Below are positions 46,794 to 58,368 of a stretch of DNA of 64,000 bases, in pieces. The DNA is from Diplocarpon mali (Eukaryota; Ascomycota; Leotiomycetes; Helotiales; Drepanopezizaceae), in contig JAENRP010000090.1 of the NCBI GenBank assembly GCA_024741835.1, positions 31,415-95,414 of the forward strand, written 5' to 3'. The translations under genes and the position numbers were made by a program. How positions within the stretch are numbered: the stretch's first letter is position 1; each line of letters begins with the position of its first letter. Under the pieces are notes generated by a model. It did no database searches, was not told where the DNA came from, and saw nothing but the letters and a program-made list of their open reading frames with translations.

Positions 46794-48484
46794 ATGGCAC
46801 CCTCCGCAGACTCCGTCTCAGCCGCGGCCATGAGCAGCAGCCAGTACGACTTCACGACCTTCAGAAACGTCATCAGTGGCAATCTCGTCACAGCATCGGA
46901 GACTCGCCATGCCATCAACCCCGCAACTAAAGAACCCAGCTGGGAGGTTCCCATTGCGACGGCGCAAGATGTAGACGAAGCAGTGGCTGCGGCTAGGAGG
47001 GCATTCCCACCATGGGCAGAGACCCCAATCGAACAACGACAACATGCCCTCAAGTCATTCGCTGCCGCGCTCGCCAAGCACACTTCGGAATTCGCGAAGC
47101 TTTTGGTCATCGAGCAGGGAAAGCCCGTGGGTGTTCTGAACCTCTTCGTACAATGTATCGTGATGGCTGACGATACTGGGCCAGCTCAACTGGGCGTCTT
47201 ATGAAGCACAGCTGGCTCCGAAGAAGATACTCGAGCTTGCCGACATGTCTGTCCCGGATGAGACGCTAGAGGATAATGAGGACCGTCACGTCGTGGCCAG
47301 ATTTCCCCCTTTAGGCGTTGTTGTTGGAATCGTGGCATGGAACTTCCCACTGATACTGGCTGTGGGTAAGATTATCCCTGCGGTATTGACCGGGAACACC
47401 GTCATCGTCAAGCCTTCGTAAGATCGCCTCTCCTCGCGGGCCCAGGACTCGGTTGACTGAAGCCTCACCAGCCCATTCACGCCATATACGGCCCTCAAGC
47501 TCGTCGAGATCGCACAGAGTTTCTTCCCGCCGGGCGTGGTGCAAGCTCTGGGAGGAGACGAGACTCTGGGTCCGCTACTCACGGCTCACGCCGGCGTGGA
47601 CAAGATCACATTTACAGGATCGTCTGCAACCGGGAAGAAGATCATGGAGAGTGCAAGCAAGACTCTGAAGAGAGTGACCCTTGAACTGTACGTATCCCGC
47701 CCAGGAACCCGAATTTCGATACTGACACACTATTCAGGGGAGGCAACGATCCGGCCATCGTCTGCAAGTCTGTCGATATACCGTCGACAGCGGCAAAAGT
47801 CGCCGCCATGGCATTCATGAACTCGGGACAGGTATCATCCCATCATATCTCGATGCTTTCTTGCATGACCGGGATTCTCATGCGCGACAGGTCTGCGTCG
47901 CGCTCAAGCGCATCTACATCCACGATTCCATCTACCCGGCCTTCCGTGACGCCATGGTTGCCTATACCCAGACCCTTAAGGTCGGGCCCGGCTTCGAAGA
48001 CGGCGTGGCCATCGGGCCGGTTCAAAACGCCATGCAGTACGAGCGCGTCAAGGGCTTCCTCGACGACGCCGCGGAGCACTCCCAGGTGGTGGCGCTCGGC
48101 GGCGACATCCCGGCCAGCGAGGGATACTTCATCAGCCCAACGATTATCGAGAACCCCGCCGACGACTCGCGCGTCGTGATGGAAGAGCCGTTCGGCCCGG
48201 TCCTGCCAATCATGAGGTGGTGCGACGAGGAGGACGTCGTGCGCCGAGCGAACGACACGCGGATGGGCCTCGGGGCGAGCGTCTGGTCTCGCGACCTCGA
48301 CGAGGCGGCGAGGATCGCGCTGCGGATCCAGGCCGGGAGCGTCTGGGTCAACACCCACATGGAGGTCTCGTCTTCGCTGCCGTTCGGGGGGCTCAAGGAG
48401 AGCGGGCTCGGGGTTGAGAATGGCATCGTAGGGCTGAAGGCCTTTTGCAATATGCAGGTCTTGTTTTTGAAGAAGAAGATCTGA
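46794..48484 (+). CDS. Aldehyde dehydrogenase (NAD(P)+ dependent)
   Basis: Five exons, 46794-47126, 47185-47417, 47472-47687, 47738-47831 and 47891-48484, encode 489 aa, full length for the family. Motifs in order: INPATKE, EQGKPLNWASYE, VVGIVAWNFPLILAVGKIIP (cofactor-binding), KITFTGSSATGKKIMESAS (Rossmann turn), VTLELGGNDPAIV with general base Glu260, MNSGQVCVALKR with catalytic Cys294, and EEPFGPVLPIMRW. The enzyme oxidises an aldehyde to the acid via a thiohemiacetal. The C-terminal end SSLPFGGLKESGLGVENG is typical of broad-specificity ALDHs. There is no obvious targeting peptide, so cytosolic action is likely. All donor and acceptor phases agree. The substrate cannot be told from sequence. 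Confidence 0.94.
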
Positions 48485-49036
48485 AGCCAGGGCATCTTAA
48501 GCGAGAGTGTATTCTCCAATTGATAAGAGCCCCTTTAAACCCTATACTAGAACAGAATTATACTTTTCTGAATGAAACTGGCTGCACTTAGAGCGAGCGC
48601 GATAAAATCTCTGCAAGGTGTTTTGAAAACTAGTACAATGCCCAGCCACCTCGAACGCAGAATCACCCACCGATAGCAAGGAACAATAACCGGAGAAGAG
48701 GGCTTAAGCTCAAGACAAGTTACTGGCTACAGCTTCTGGTGAGGCAGATCGCGGGTCTTACACGAGCCCCCCTCGCCCGTCCCACCACCTAGTCTTAGCC
48801 CACGTATCGGTTCCGTGCTAGCCAGCTCCCAAGTTCTCAAACTACCAAGTCCATAAAAGATGTGGACTACTAGCGTGGAGTAGTCAGCAGATGCCTTAGG
48901 CATAAACCTACCATATATATAATTACTTTTTGTGGTATAACCACTCTTGAGAAAAATACAACCTTGCTTCTTAGAACCAACCACCTCCCTTGCTTCCCAC
49001 ATTTTCTAGTGACCCAACGTAGGGAAGAAGTCAGCC

Positions 49037-49074
49037 TTATCTCAGATCTCCCCTGTTATCTCAGATCTCCCCTA
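49037..49074. repeat. 19-bp direct duplication
   Basis: Two tandem copies of TTATCTCAGATCTCCCCT plus one variable base. Confidence 0.85.
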
Positions 49075-49212
49075 TTATATACTCTATTAAGGCAATTCGA
49101 GTTCTTAATATATTAATACAGGCATACGCTCCCTTCCTAACGTTGATATTATATCATACTATCTTTGCATACGTATAAGACGCGTTGTCAATACGCGTCT
49201 CACTTGAAGCCT

Positions 49213-49251
49213 CTCTATACTATACCTCTATACTATACCTCTGTACTATAC
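49213..49251. repeat. 13-bp tandem repeat x 3
   Basis: Three tandem copies of CTCTATACTATAC, the third with one change. Confidence 0.85.
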
Positions 49252-49520
49252 CTTTATATAAGACCTTAGTACTTAAGGAACGACTCTATGCGAACTCAAG
49301 AAAACTTAGAAGGATTCTCGAGAATAGTGTTGTCCCTACTATTAGAGTCATCTAAGGAATATAATAATTCATTCGACAAACTCATTTAAGCTATTGATAT
49401 TAGTAGCTACTACCTACCCTAATATAGAAGAGACTCTAGCTCTATTAACGCTAAACTAAGACGACTTCTTATACTATATATATTATCACTACTATTACTA
49501 GTAACTATAAACTATAACTA

Positions 49521-50699
49521 CCCCCTTAGCGGAAAGTTCGATAGAACAAATGTCTTAAGTGCTCAATAGATAGTAAGACTAAATAGAGACCTTTAGAAGC
49601 TAGGATATACTACCCCACTAGACTTCTTTAAAGTAGTGAATATACTCTTTAAAGGTAGAGTAGTAATATGGTTAGATAACTCACCTAAATGGAGACCGAT
49701 TATAGAGAATCTAGCTAACGCTATTACTAATAATATTAAGAACTTTATAAAGGCTATGAATATCCAGTTCAGAAGTACTTTATAAGGTATACTTAATTCA
49801 AATATCCAACTAGAATTACGCAACCTCTCCTAGGGCAAGGATAAGTCTTTATAATTATACTACTAATAAGCATAGGACCTTATCACTAGATATTATTGCC
49901 GCGACTACCTACTACTAAGTACAAATGATAAACCACTTAGTGATATAGAAGCCTTCTTATTATCTAATATCGTTTTATCCTTTATTAAAGGCCTTGCATC
50001 GGCCGAGTTAAGGAGAAACCTTATCCTTAAAGATGACGATATATACTATAGCCTATATAAGGTATATAATACTATCCTTAGCACTAAGAATAATATAAAG
50101 AAGCTAAGAGATTATAAAGCTCGAGCTATTAAGAAACAAGAGCTCAAACAATACTAAGCTATATATATATAAAGGAAATCCATATTAGAATTGCTAGCAA
50201 AACTCAGCATTGCAAATAAGCACTTATATCTATTATCTAGGCCTATTGAGTACCCTCTTATACCGCAGTCATTATATAAATACACTAAGGAGGAGCCAAA
50301 AGCACTATTATACGCGTATAGACAAAAGCCTAATCATACCTACTAGTAATCTCAAAGCATATTCAACTAATAGCAATAGCTATAAACTACTAGTGATTAT
50401 ACTTAAAAGACTAATATGCTTATGCAACCACTATACTAGGATCGTCGCAATACGCTATGCGCTAGAATAGATGCAAAACTACTACGCTCGTTATCTAATA
50501 ACCCGATTATTAATAGCTCTAAGCTATATTCTAAAGATATAGGCCCTATTTGCTTCCGTTATATAAATATAGGTCACTTTACTATTAAGTGCGATATAAG
50601 TACTACGCTAGCTAAGAAATAGGAATAAGAGTATACTAAGGAGATCGTCAGCAACCTTATATTATATATAGTATTAGTAACCCCAGATGATTACCTCTA
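49521..50699 (+). pseudogene. RIP-degraded retrotransposon gag
   Basis: One plus-strand frame can be followed with TAA/TAG breaks only. It reads LDFFKVVNILFKGRVVIWLD and WRPIIENLANAI, then LELRNLS and VLSFIKGLASAELRRNLIL, the look of an LTR-retrotransposon capsid. Downstream, at about 50540-50590, ICFRYINIGHFTIKCD is a CCHC zinc knuckle whose second Cys reads Tyr (TGT to TAT, a RIP-type change). The frame ends where the next element begins, so this copy was interrupted by that insertion. Whether it is of copia or gypsy type is unclear. Confidence 0.6.
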
Positions 50700-50704
50700 A
50701 TGCT

Positions 50705-51011
50705 TGTAACGACACAGAACCGCCGAAGTGCGAGATCAAGTATAAGAGCAAGAAGTGGTGCAAAAGGCGTATTCTATAGGTCTAATACAAAGGAAACGAA
50801 GAAGTTAAAGAGCCCTCCTTAAAGGAGAACCCTTCTTCCTTATATATATAAGCAGCTCAAGGCTCTTTATCTATTTATATAATATTATATAAGAATATCC
50901 TTTTATACCTTTAGGGTCGATTCGAGATAACCCTATATCGAATCGAGATTGTAAAACCTTAAAATGCTATACTCCTAGGTAATTGCACTAAGTAGAGGTG
51001 CAGCTATTATA
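50705..51011 (-). repeat. 3' LTR of the minus-strand chromovirus
   Basis: 307 bp, homologous over its whole length to the LTR at 58060-58365 in opposite orientation. Differences are overwhelmingly transitions. The outer end is intact (TGTAACG at 50705) while the inner end reads TATAATAG where TGTAACGG is expected. Confidence 0.85.
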
Positions 51012-51027
51012 CTACCTCCCCCCTTTA
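51012..51027 (-). promoter_or_regulatory. Polypurine tract of the minus-strand chromovirus
   Basis: On the minus strand AAAGGGGGGAGGTAG lies directly before the 3' LTR, the position and composition of a plus-strand primer (PPT) in LTR retrotransposons. Confidence 0.75.
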
Positions 51028-51398
51028 AGAACGCTTGCTTATAAGCGTTGGTAGGTCGTAATGATTTTTATATAGTAATATACTTAGCGCATTATTATAT
51101 AAACGGTACTATTCTATATTTAGTTTAGCGCAAGTCGCATTATATACTTAAATTTGTTTTTCTCCTATAGGATCTTCCTTCCTTAGTATAACAACTATAT
51201 ATAATCGCATAGGTCCCCTACTCCTACTATTATAGCGTAAGGCTAATATATAGTAGTAGAAACAATTATTACTACTACTACTAACTACTATAAGTAAGTT
51301 TGCCTTAGTCTAGGGTCGAATTGCATCTAATTCGCGTAGTGCCAATTCCCTTGCCGTTAGGCGCCCTTATAGTGGCCTACCGCATTTATTATTACTAG

Positions 51399-52250
51399 TA
51401 CGTGCGGCGCCTTATGCGCAATATTATATATAAGTGCGAATTCGAGTCGGAGTATAGCAAGAAGTGCTACTAGTACTAGGAGCAAAAGGCGGAGTGCATC
51501 CCTATAAGTACCTTAAATCGACTCTAGAGTTCTACTTATACTAATACCTTATAGCTTCCCTCCTATATTAGGGAGGAGTTCGCAGTGCTATCCGCGGCCC
51601 TTAAGGAGTAGCAGGAGGAGGCTGCTTAATAGCAAGAGGAGGATAATAGTAGTAACGATAATAACGCGCGGGCGGTTTTAGCAGAGAACCGCAAGATGCT
51701 CTATTAAAAGGCAGTCTAGCGCGCCCGGATTCTTATCAACCTCCTGCTAATAGCTAGCGCAAAGGCTCTGACTAACTACACTTAACTCAAGCGTGCTAGT
51801 CTTGCAAAGCTCTGCTTTATAGCTAAGGCTATAGTAAGCTAGCTAAAGGGAGTCTAGGCGATAGTTGCTATAAGTTTAATTTAAATTAGTATTAAATCGA
51901 TCGCTAACTTTTTAATAGAAGCGCGGCGACTTTATTAAATCTTAGCTAGTAAGGTTAAAGCAATCCAGCCGAATTATACTAAGCCTCTTAAGGTCTATTA
52001 CCGCATTAGTAGAGCGGACTACTATAGCAGTAGAGTCTCTTATAAAGGGAAGGGGGATCGCAGTAGCAAGGGTTGCGTTAGGCGCAGCAGCTAGTAAGGC
52101 GGCGCCAGTAGTAGTAAAAGGAGGTTAAGGTCGTTCCAGGCGGGGGCGTATATAGGAGGCAAGCTCTAGCTTTAAAATAGAATTAGAGCTCGTTTCCTTA
52201 AGCGCAAAGGAAGAGGGGTCGGAGGAGTTATAAGAGGGGCAATAGGCCTA
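51399..52250 (+). pseudogene. Antisense Cys-rich ORF inside the chromovirus, RIP-degraded
   Basis: A plus-strand frame of about 284 codons, antisense to the host element and lying between its chromodomain and polypurine tract. It is broken by about 18 stops, all TAA or TAG and none TGA, as expected if CAA/CAG (Gln) codons were hit by RIP. The first part reads YKCEFESEYSKKCY and EQKAECIPIS, a Cys-spaced pattern with Tyr at places where Cys may once have been. Then an acidic Glu/Gln/Asn region, a hydrophobic helix-rich part (RARILINLLLIASAKALTNY, LAKLCFIAKAIV) and a basic Ser/Arg-rich tail (SYKGKGDRSSKGCVRRSS) follow. GC content is above that of the surrounding element. The product is unknown; the Cys pattern resembles small zinc-binding motifs of uncharacterised fungal proteins. 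Confidence 0.5.
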
Positions 52251-52289
52251 GTATTATTATTTTTATATTTTTATTATTTTTCTCCTTTT

Positions 52290-55200
52290 TTTTTTTTTTA
52301 TTATTTGTATTTTTAGATTTGTTTACTAACCCGTTTCGCATCTGGCCTATTATCTTTTAAGTGACTATAATCATCTATACTACTTTCTTAAGCCTTTAGC
52401 TAAGCTTATAAGTTCTAAAGTAGTCCTAGCTTTATAAGATTAGCCTAATAAAAGTCGCGAATCTTATATAAGGATCTTGTAAAATTTAAAGTATAATACT
52501 AACTTAAATCAAGGTTATAATTAGTCCATTTAACCTAGTACTTTAGCTTTCCTTAAGATAGGCGTATACTTAGTATCTTAAACACTTTATACTCTTCTTA
52601 CTTAGCGATCTTTTCTATAGTAGGCCAGGGTTGTTCTTAACCTAGTAAAGGGTTTTATAGATCTTTAAATAGTAGCTTTAGCGCAAAGATATTATATATT
52701 ATAAAACCTATAGGCAGCTTGATCTAATATAAATTGCCTACCTTCTTAAGAACCTTAAAAGGACTATTCTATTAATTAGCCAATTTCTTATTAAGGTAGT
52801 AGTTCTTAAGATTTTTTATTAAAAGGTAGACTATATCTTTAGGTTTTTAATCAATCTCCCTTTAGTATTGATTTATAGACTTACGCATTTTCTCTTAAGT
52901 GCATTCTATATTACCTTTTGCTACTTCCTAAGCTATATATATCCTTTCTATTACTAGCTTAGCTTCTACTTAATTCAATTTCTCTTATAAGCTAGACGTT
53001 TTTAAAGAGATCCAGTCTTAACTTATTTAAGGCGCAACTCTATACTTAAGCTAATATAAGGTTATATTAATTAAAGTATAAGGTAGAGTCGATTGCACGC
53101 GATCTATTAATAGAATTAATTCACTTTAATTATCTTGATAGTAATTAATAAAAGGCCTTAGCTTTAAATTAATATACTTATTTATAATCTCCGTTTAGCT
53201 ATCAGTCTCCTTATAGTACGCTATAGAGAGTTTAATCTTAATATTAATAATATAGCAGAACTCTTTCCAAAATGAGAAGACGAATTAAAGGCCTTAGTCT
53301 AAGGTAATTATCTTTAAAGTATAGCCGAATCGATATATCTATTAAACGAATAATCGGGCAGTTCCTTAAGTATTAATATCTTTTTAATAAGGAATTATAA
53401 TAGCGCTTTTATTAAATTGGTTTATAAAAACTAGGATTCGATTAAAACTATACTTATTAAGAGGGAAATCCTTAAAATCTATATATAAGTACTATATAGG
53501 ATAATTAGGAATAGGAAGGGGCTATAGGAGGCCTTATTGCTTAATTATCTTTAAATATAAAAATTAATAAAGTCTGCAGTTTGCGATAAATCTTTTATAA
53601 TCCAAACCTATTCTAACTTAATAGTACTTAAGAGTAAGAAGCTAGTAGGTCTTTAAGCTACTAGGATACGCACTTAAAGGTTGGTTATAAGCTTCTTAAA
53701 TTAGATAAGTATATAAGGGAGTATTGCGATATATATAAAGACGCTCCTTAAAGTAAAGCAATCTGTCTTTTAAAAAGTAGTTCTTAAGGAGGTTAATGCG
53801 AATCTTTTAAAAGGATTTGCGATTATCTTAATAAAGCTTCTTAATTAAATTAAAGGAATCCTTAAGTCGATTTAAGGTCGAATTAGGATTATTAGTTAAT
53901 ATTAGGGCAAGGGTGCCTTTAGCAGATTCGGCGAGAAATTTATCAGCCAGTTTAGTATTAATTCAAGGGTCTAACTAGACTAAGGAAATTAGAACTTAAG
54001 ATCGGCTATCTAGCTTCGCTTGCTTATAAACTGGTATATCCTACTCTTAGCGGCTAAGAATATCGGCCTTTCGATTGTCTTTACTAGGAGTATATATAAT
54101 TCGAAAATTAAAGTTAAATAGGAATTCTATCTATTAGTACTATTTCACAGTTAGAACCTTAGTAGTTATAAAGTACTTAAAGGAGCGGTAATCTAAGTAA
54201 ATATTAACTTACTCTTTAAGTAATATAAGCTTAGGTCTCTATTTATAATAGGATTCAATAATAGTAAAGAGTTCCTTATTATATATTTCCTAATTAAGTT
54301 CGTAGCTAAAGAGTATATATAAATAGAAGCCAATTGGGTACTATTACTTATTAGAGTATTATTAAAAAAGTACTTTAGCAATAATGCTATTAGAAGTATT
54401 AGTTTCCAGCTTTATAAGTAAGTTAAGGTCAAAATGGTAAATCTACTAAATTAAGAGCAACTGCTTGCAAAGCTCTTTAAAAGCGATTCAGTACTCTTTT
54501 ATCCAATTCTAAAGTACTATCGATTAGGTTAAAATAAAGAAGGGTTTAGCGATTAGTCTAAAATTGCAAATAAATTATTAATAGAACCTGCAAAATCCTA
54601 AGTAAGACTTTACTTTAATAATAGTTTTTAAGTACTTCTAATTATATAATAGTTCGACCTTTTTAAGGTTTAGTTCAATCTCAATTATTATTAGAATATA
54701 TTTAAGATATTAAGTTCGAGTAATATAAAACTTATACTTCTTAATATCTACTTAAAGGCCAGCCTTTAAGAGTCGTTTTAATACCTTTTTAATATAACCC
54801 TAGTACTCTTTAATATTCTTAAAGTAAATTAAAATATCATTTAAATATGCTATATAAAAATTATTTAAGTAATTTAAAAGAATATTATTTATATACTACT
54901 AGTAAGTACTAGGTCTATTATAAAGGTTGAAAGGGAGAACCTTATATTTATAAGATCTATACCTTATTTAAAAGGTAGTATATTCCTTTAATTCAAGGTC
55001 TATTTATATTTGATTAAAAGCGGCTTAAATATCTAGTTTTATAAAAATCTTAGCTTTAGATACTTGCCTTAAAAGCTCGTCTATCCTTAGAATTAGGTAA
55101 GCGTCCTTTTAAGTTAAAACGTTTAAATTTTAATAGTCTATACAAAATTAGAGGCTACTGTCAGCCTTCTTTATAAATAGTACTAGCAAAGCAAAGGGGC

Positions 55201-57944
55201 TAGTACTTATCTTAATAAAGCCTTTATTTAAATTCTTGAGTAAGTACTCCTTTATAACCTTAAGCTCCTTAGTAGATTAATAGTAAAGGGGCGAATAGGC
55301 ATTAGGCAAAGGCCCTTTTAGCTATATCTTATAATTATAGTACTAATAGGGAAGGAGGGTATCTATATCCCTTTTTAAAAAAGCTTATTTTAAAGATTGG
55401 TACTATTTTAAGAGTCAATTATTAATTAGCTTTTTAATATTAGGATTCTTAGGCTTATATCTTTCCTTTAGAATCCTATCTACTTTATAAATACTAGTTT
55501 GAAAGAACTCAGTCTCCTTATACTTTATATTATAATAAAAGGTATTAGCACTAATTTCGCAAATAAGAACTGCTGCTTTAAGGCATTTGCAAATAGGGTC
55601 AGATTATAATCGATTTATATTAGACTATTTTCTTAGATCTAGCTTAATTATAAGCTAAGGCACTAGCTTAGTAATAATAATAGGGATCTTACGCTTAATT
55701 AAGATTATTAAATTAATATAAGACTATCTTCTATTAATCTATTAAGCTTTATCTATAGCTATCTCCTATTTTCTACAATTAATATCAGCTTAATAATCGG
55801 ATTGTATTTAAAGTCCTTTAAAAGGAGGAAGATAGATAAGAATTTCCTTTATAAATTAAGGAGATAGGAGGTAATACAAAGGCTATACAAATTGGTTTTC
55901 CTTTAAATCAAGTTTGAGTTGGAATCGGCATATCTATTTAACTCTAATAATAGCATCGCATTAGCCTAAGTTAAGAATAACCTAAGGGCAGTTATAAATA
56001 CGCCTTCTATTAATTATTAAGTAAAAGTATATATAGTATATAGCTTATGCGTAAATAGTATTTTAAAATCCATAGATAGGAATAGAGGCTAGAAAAGGAA
56101 GAATTTAAAAGCTAGTCGCTTTTAAAAGATATATAAAAAGGAAATAATTTAAAAATAAGTAACTAAAGGCTTTAGTATTTACTAAAGCTAATAATAATAC
56201 CTTAAGTCTATTTATACTAATAGTATAAGAGGTTAGGAATTGCTTCCCTTTTATTAAAGAGTTAAGATCTAGCTTTAATAAGTCGCACTTTCGCAAGCCT
56301 AAGTAGGAGTCTTTTCCTAGGCCTTTTTATTTTCCTAATCTTTTTCTATTTCGATCCTATTTTTAATTAAGTCTAAAATCAGATTAGCTTCTTTTATATC
56401 TTTTAAAGTATTAATCTTACTTATAAAAAGGCACTTAGTCTTATAATAACTAATTTTACTATAGGTCTAATAGGTAGCTTGCTTAAAGGGCAAAGCAGGA
56501 GAATTAGCCTTAGCTAGTATATCTTGGCAAAAAGGGGTAATCGACTTTAAGGCTAGTATCCTAGAAGCTTAGGTGGTACTTTTAGCGCTCAGACCGCAAG
56601 CGGTCTTATTAAAGAGCAAATCGGATATCTTTTAATATAATACTAAAGTCGCTTTACTTTTAGTTAAAGGGTTAAGAAGTTAGTTACTTTAGCATTTGAT
56701 ATTAAAGGCATTTAATTAATTAATTATAATAGTATAGTCCTTCCCTTAAGAGGCCTTAGCTAAGGCGTAGGTAGCTTTAAGCTAAGGGGTAATCTTATTC
56801 TATATAAAGAAGAACTACTTAGATCTTAAGACCTTTCTTTAGATTGCAATAGATTAGAATTAAGCTTAAAACTAAGGGAAAGTTTCCTTAGAATAACCAA
56901 CTTTTCTTATATAAAGGTAATAAAAAGTAGATTAAAATAGGTCTACTTCTTAGCTAGTTAAAAAGTAACTGCTTAATAGTTCTACTATTTCTTAATAGTT
57001 TTAAAAGGAGTTAGTCTTTAAAAGGTACTAGGATTTGAAGTATATTTAGGCTTATCTTATAGTAGATCCTTAAATAAGGGCTTAGCGAGCTTACTTATTC
57101 GGATATAAGTTAGCGTTAACTTGCAATTAGTCTTAGACTAAAGCTAACTACTACTTATACATTAGGGAGGTTCTATTATTAAAAGGGGTAATCTTTTCAA
57201 TCAATTGAATTTTTAGCTATTTTATATCTATATCGACTTCTAAAGGAGGCTAAGTCTTATAAAGGTAGGTAGAATCTTACTTAATAATCTAATATATGCG
57301 CTAAGCTATCTCTTAGCTTTAATAAGCTAGGGTCTTTAGGCTAAAGATAGCTTAAGCAATCCTATTAATCTTATTTTATAATTATTAATTAGATTAATCT
57401 TAGTATTATAAGGATTCCTTTAAACCTAAGACTATTCCTTATAAGACGTTTAGGTTCGAAAAGTCTTATTTATCTTAGTTGGCTTAGCTATAGCATTATA
57501 ATCTCTTGCCTTAGGCGGTAAAGGAAGGTCTGGCCCTAGGGGCTAGGGTAAGGGTACTCCTTATAGAAGCTGGTTCTTTAAATAAACTAGGTACGTTTTA
57601 GGTTTACTAACTTCCGGCTAATAGGGAATTCATTTTACTAATTTTAGTTTTAATAAGGATTTAGTTAAAAAGGGGTTTTATAGAAAAAGGGTTTTAGTAG
57701 CGTAGTGCTCTTTTAACTTCTACTTATAGTACTTTTATAAAAGGAGTAGTTGAGAAAATCCGGCTAATAAAAGCGTTCTTCGATTATACTAGTTAATAAG
57801 CTATACTTAAGCTCCCAGTTTATCTAAGAGATCTCTAGGATCCTGACTCTATTGAAAGTCAAAACAACTGCGAATCGATTTTCAAAAGGGGTAGTAGGAT
57901 ATTATTAAAAGCTATCCTTAGCGGAGAAGAACTTCTTTATTTAA
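52290..57944 (-). pseudogene. gag-pol of the minus-strand chromovirus, RIP-degraded
   Basis: Reading the minus strand from 57944, the region mirrors the plus copy: gag, protease, reverse transcriptase, RNase H, integrase and a C-terminal chromodomain near 52300-52560. The RT active-site box reads YLND at 54847-54836, where YxDD is needed, so one catalytic Asp is lost by G-to-A change. Stops are TAA/TAG. The frame can be followed only by tolerating these stops. Confidence 0.75.
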
Positions 57945-58059
57945 TATAATAATATAGAACCGCCGAAGTGCGAGATCAAGTATAGGAGCAAGAAGTAGTG
58001 CAAAAGGCGTATTCTATAGGTCTAATATAAAGGAAACGAAGAAGTTAGAGAGCCCTCCT
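57945..58059 (-). repeat. Truncated 5' LTR of the minus-strand chromovirus
   Basis: 115 bp matching the inner end of the complete LTR in reverse orientation. It stops exactly at the first base of the plus-strand LTR. The missing ~190 bp should lie beyond the far end of the plus-strand element. Confidence 0.8.
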
Positions 58060-58365
58060 TATAACGGCTGCACCTCCACTTGGTGCAATTACCGGGAGTA
58101 CGGCGTTTTAAGGTTTCGCAATCTCGATTCGATATAGGGTTTTCTCGAATCAACTCCAAAGGTGCAAAAGGATATTCTTACATAATATCACGTAAATAGG
58201 CAATAGAGCTTCTAGCTGCTATATATATAAGGAAGAAGGGCTTTCTCCTAAGGAGGGTTCTCTAACTTCTTTGTTTCCTTTGTATTAGACCTATAGAATA
58301 CGCCTTTTGCACTACCTCTTACTCTTATACTTGATCTTGCACTTTGGCGGTTCTATATTATTATA
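58060..58365 (+). repeat. 5' LTR of the plus-strand chromovirus
   Basis: 306 bp. The termini read TATAACGG and TATTATA, which are the RIP-type products of TGTAACGG and CGTTACA as seen at the LTR at 50705. Confidence 0.8.
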
Positions 58366-58368
58366 TTA

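Larger units (their letters stand above)
48485..49520. other. Transition into repeat-rich DNA
   Basis: Sequence becomes AT-rich from about 49000. A 91-codon minus-strand frame (48727-49002, MWEAREVVGSKKQGCIF) has no domain and ends GGGTGEGGSCKTRDLP. It may belong to a dispersed repeat. Two short tandem repeats are listed separately. Confidence 0.4.
50705..58059 (-). mobile_element. RIP-mutated Ty3/gypsy chromovirus, minus-strand copy
   Basis: The element is bounded on the left by a 3' LTR (50705-51011) with termini TGTAACG...CGTTACA as restored by comparing copies for C/T and G/A changes. A polypurine tract precedes it. The internal region (52290-57944) carries gag and pol, and the 5' LTR (57945-58059) is cut off by the next element. 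It sits inside an older gag copy; the 5 bp before it (ATGCT) are the expected target-site duplicate. All frames are broken by TAA/TAG, so the copy is dead. Confidence 0.8.

Noticed and set aside
48727..49002. 91-codon minus-strand frame at the edge of the repeat region
   Set aside because: It has an ATG but no domain or splice partner and lies where dispersed repeats begin, so it is noted only as a possible repeat-derived frame.
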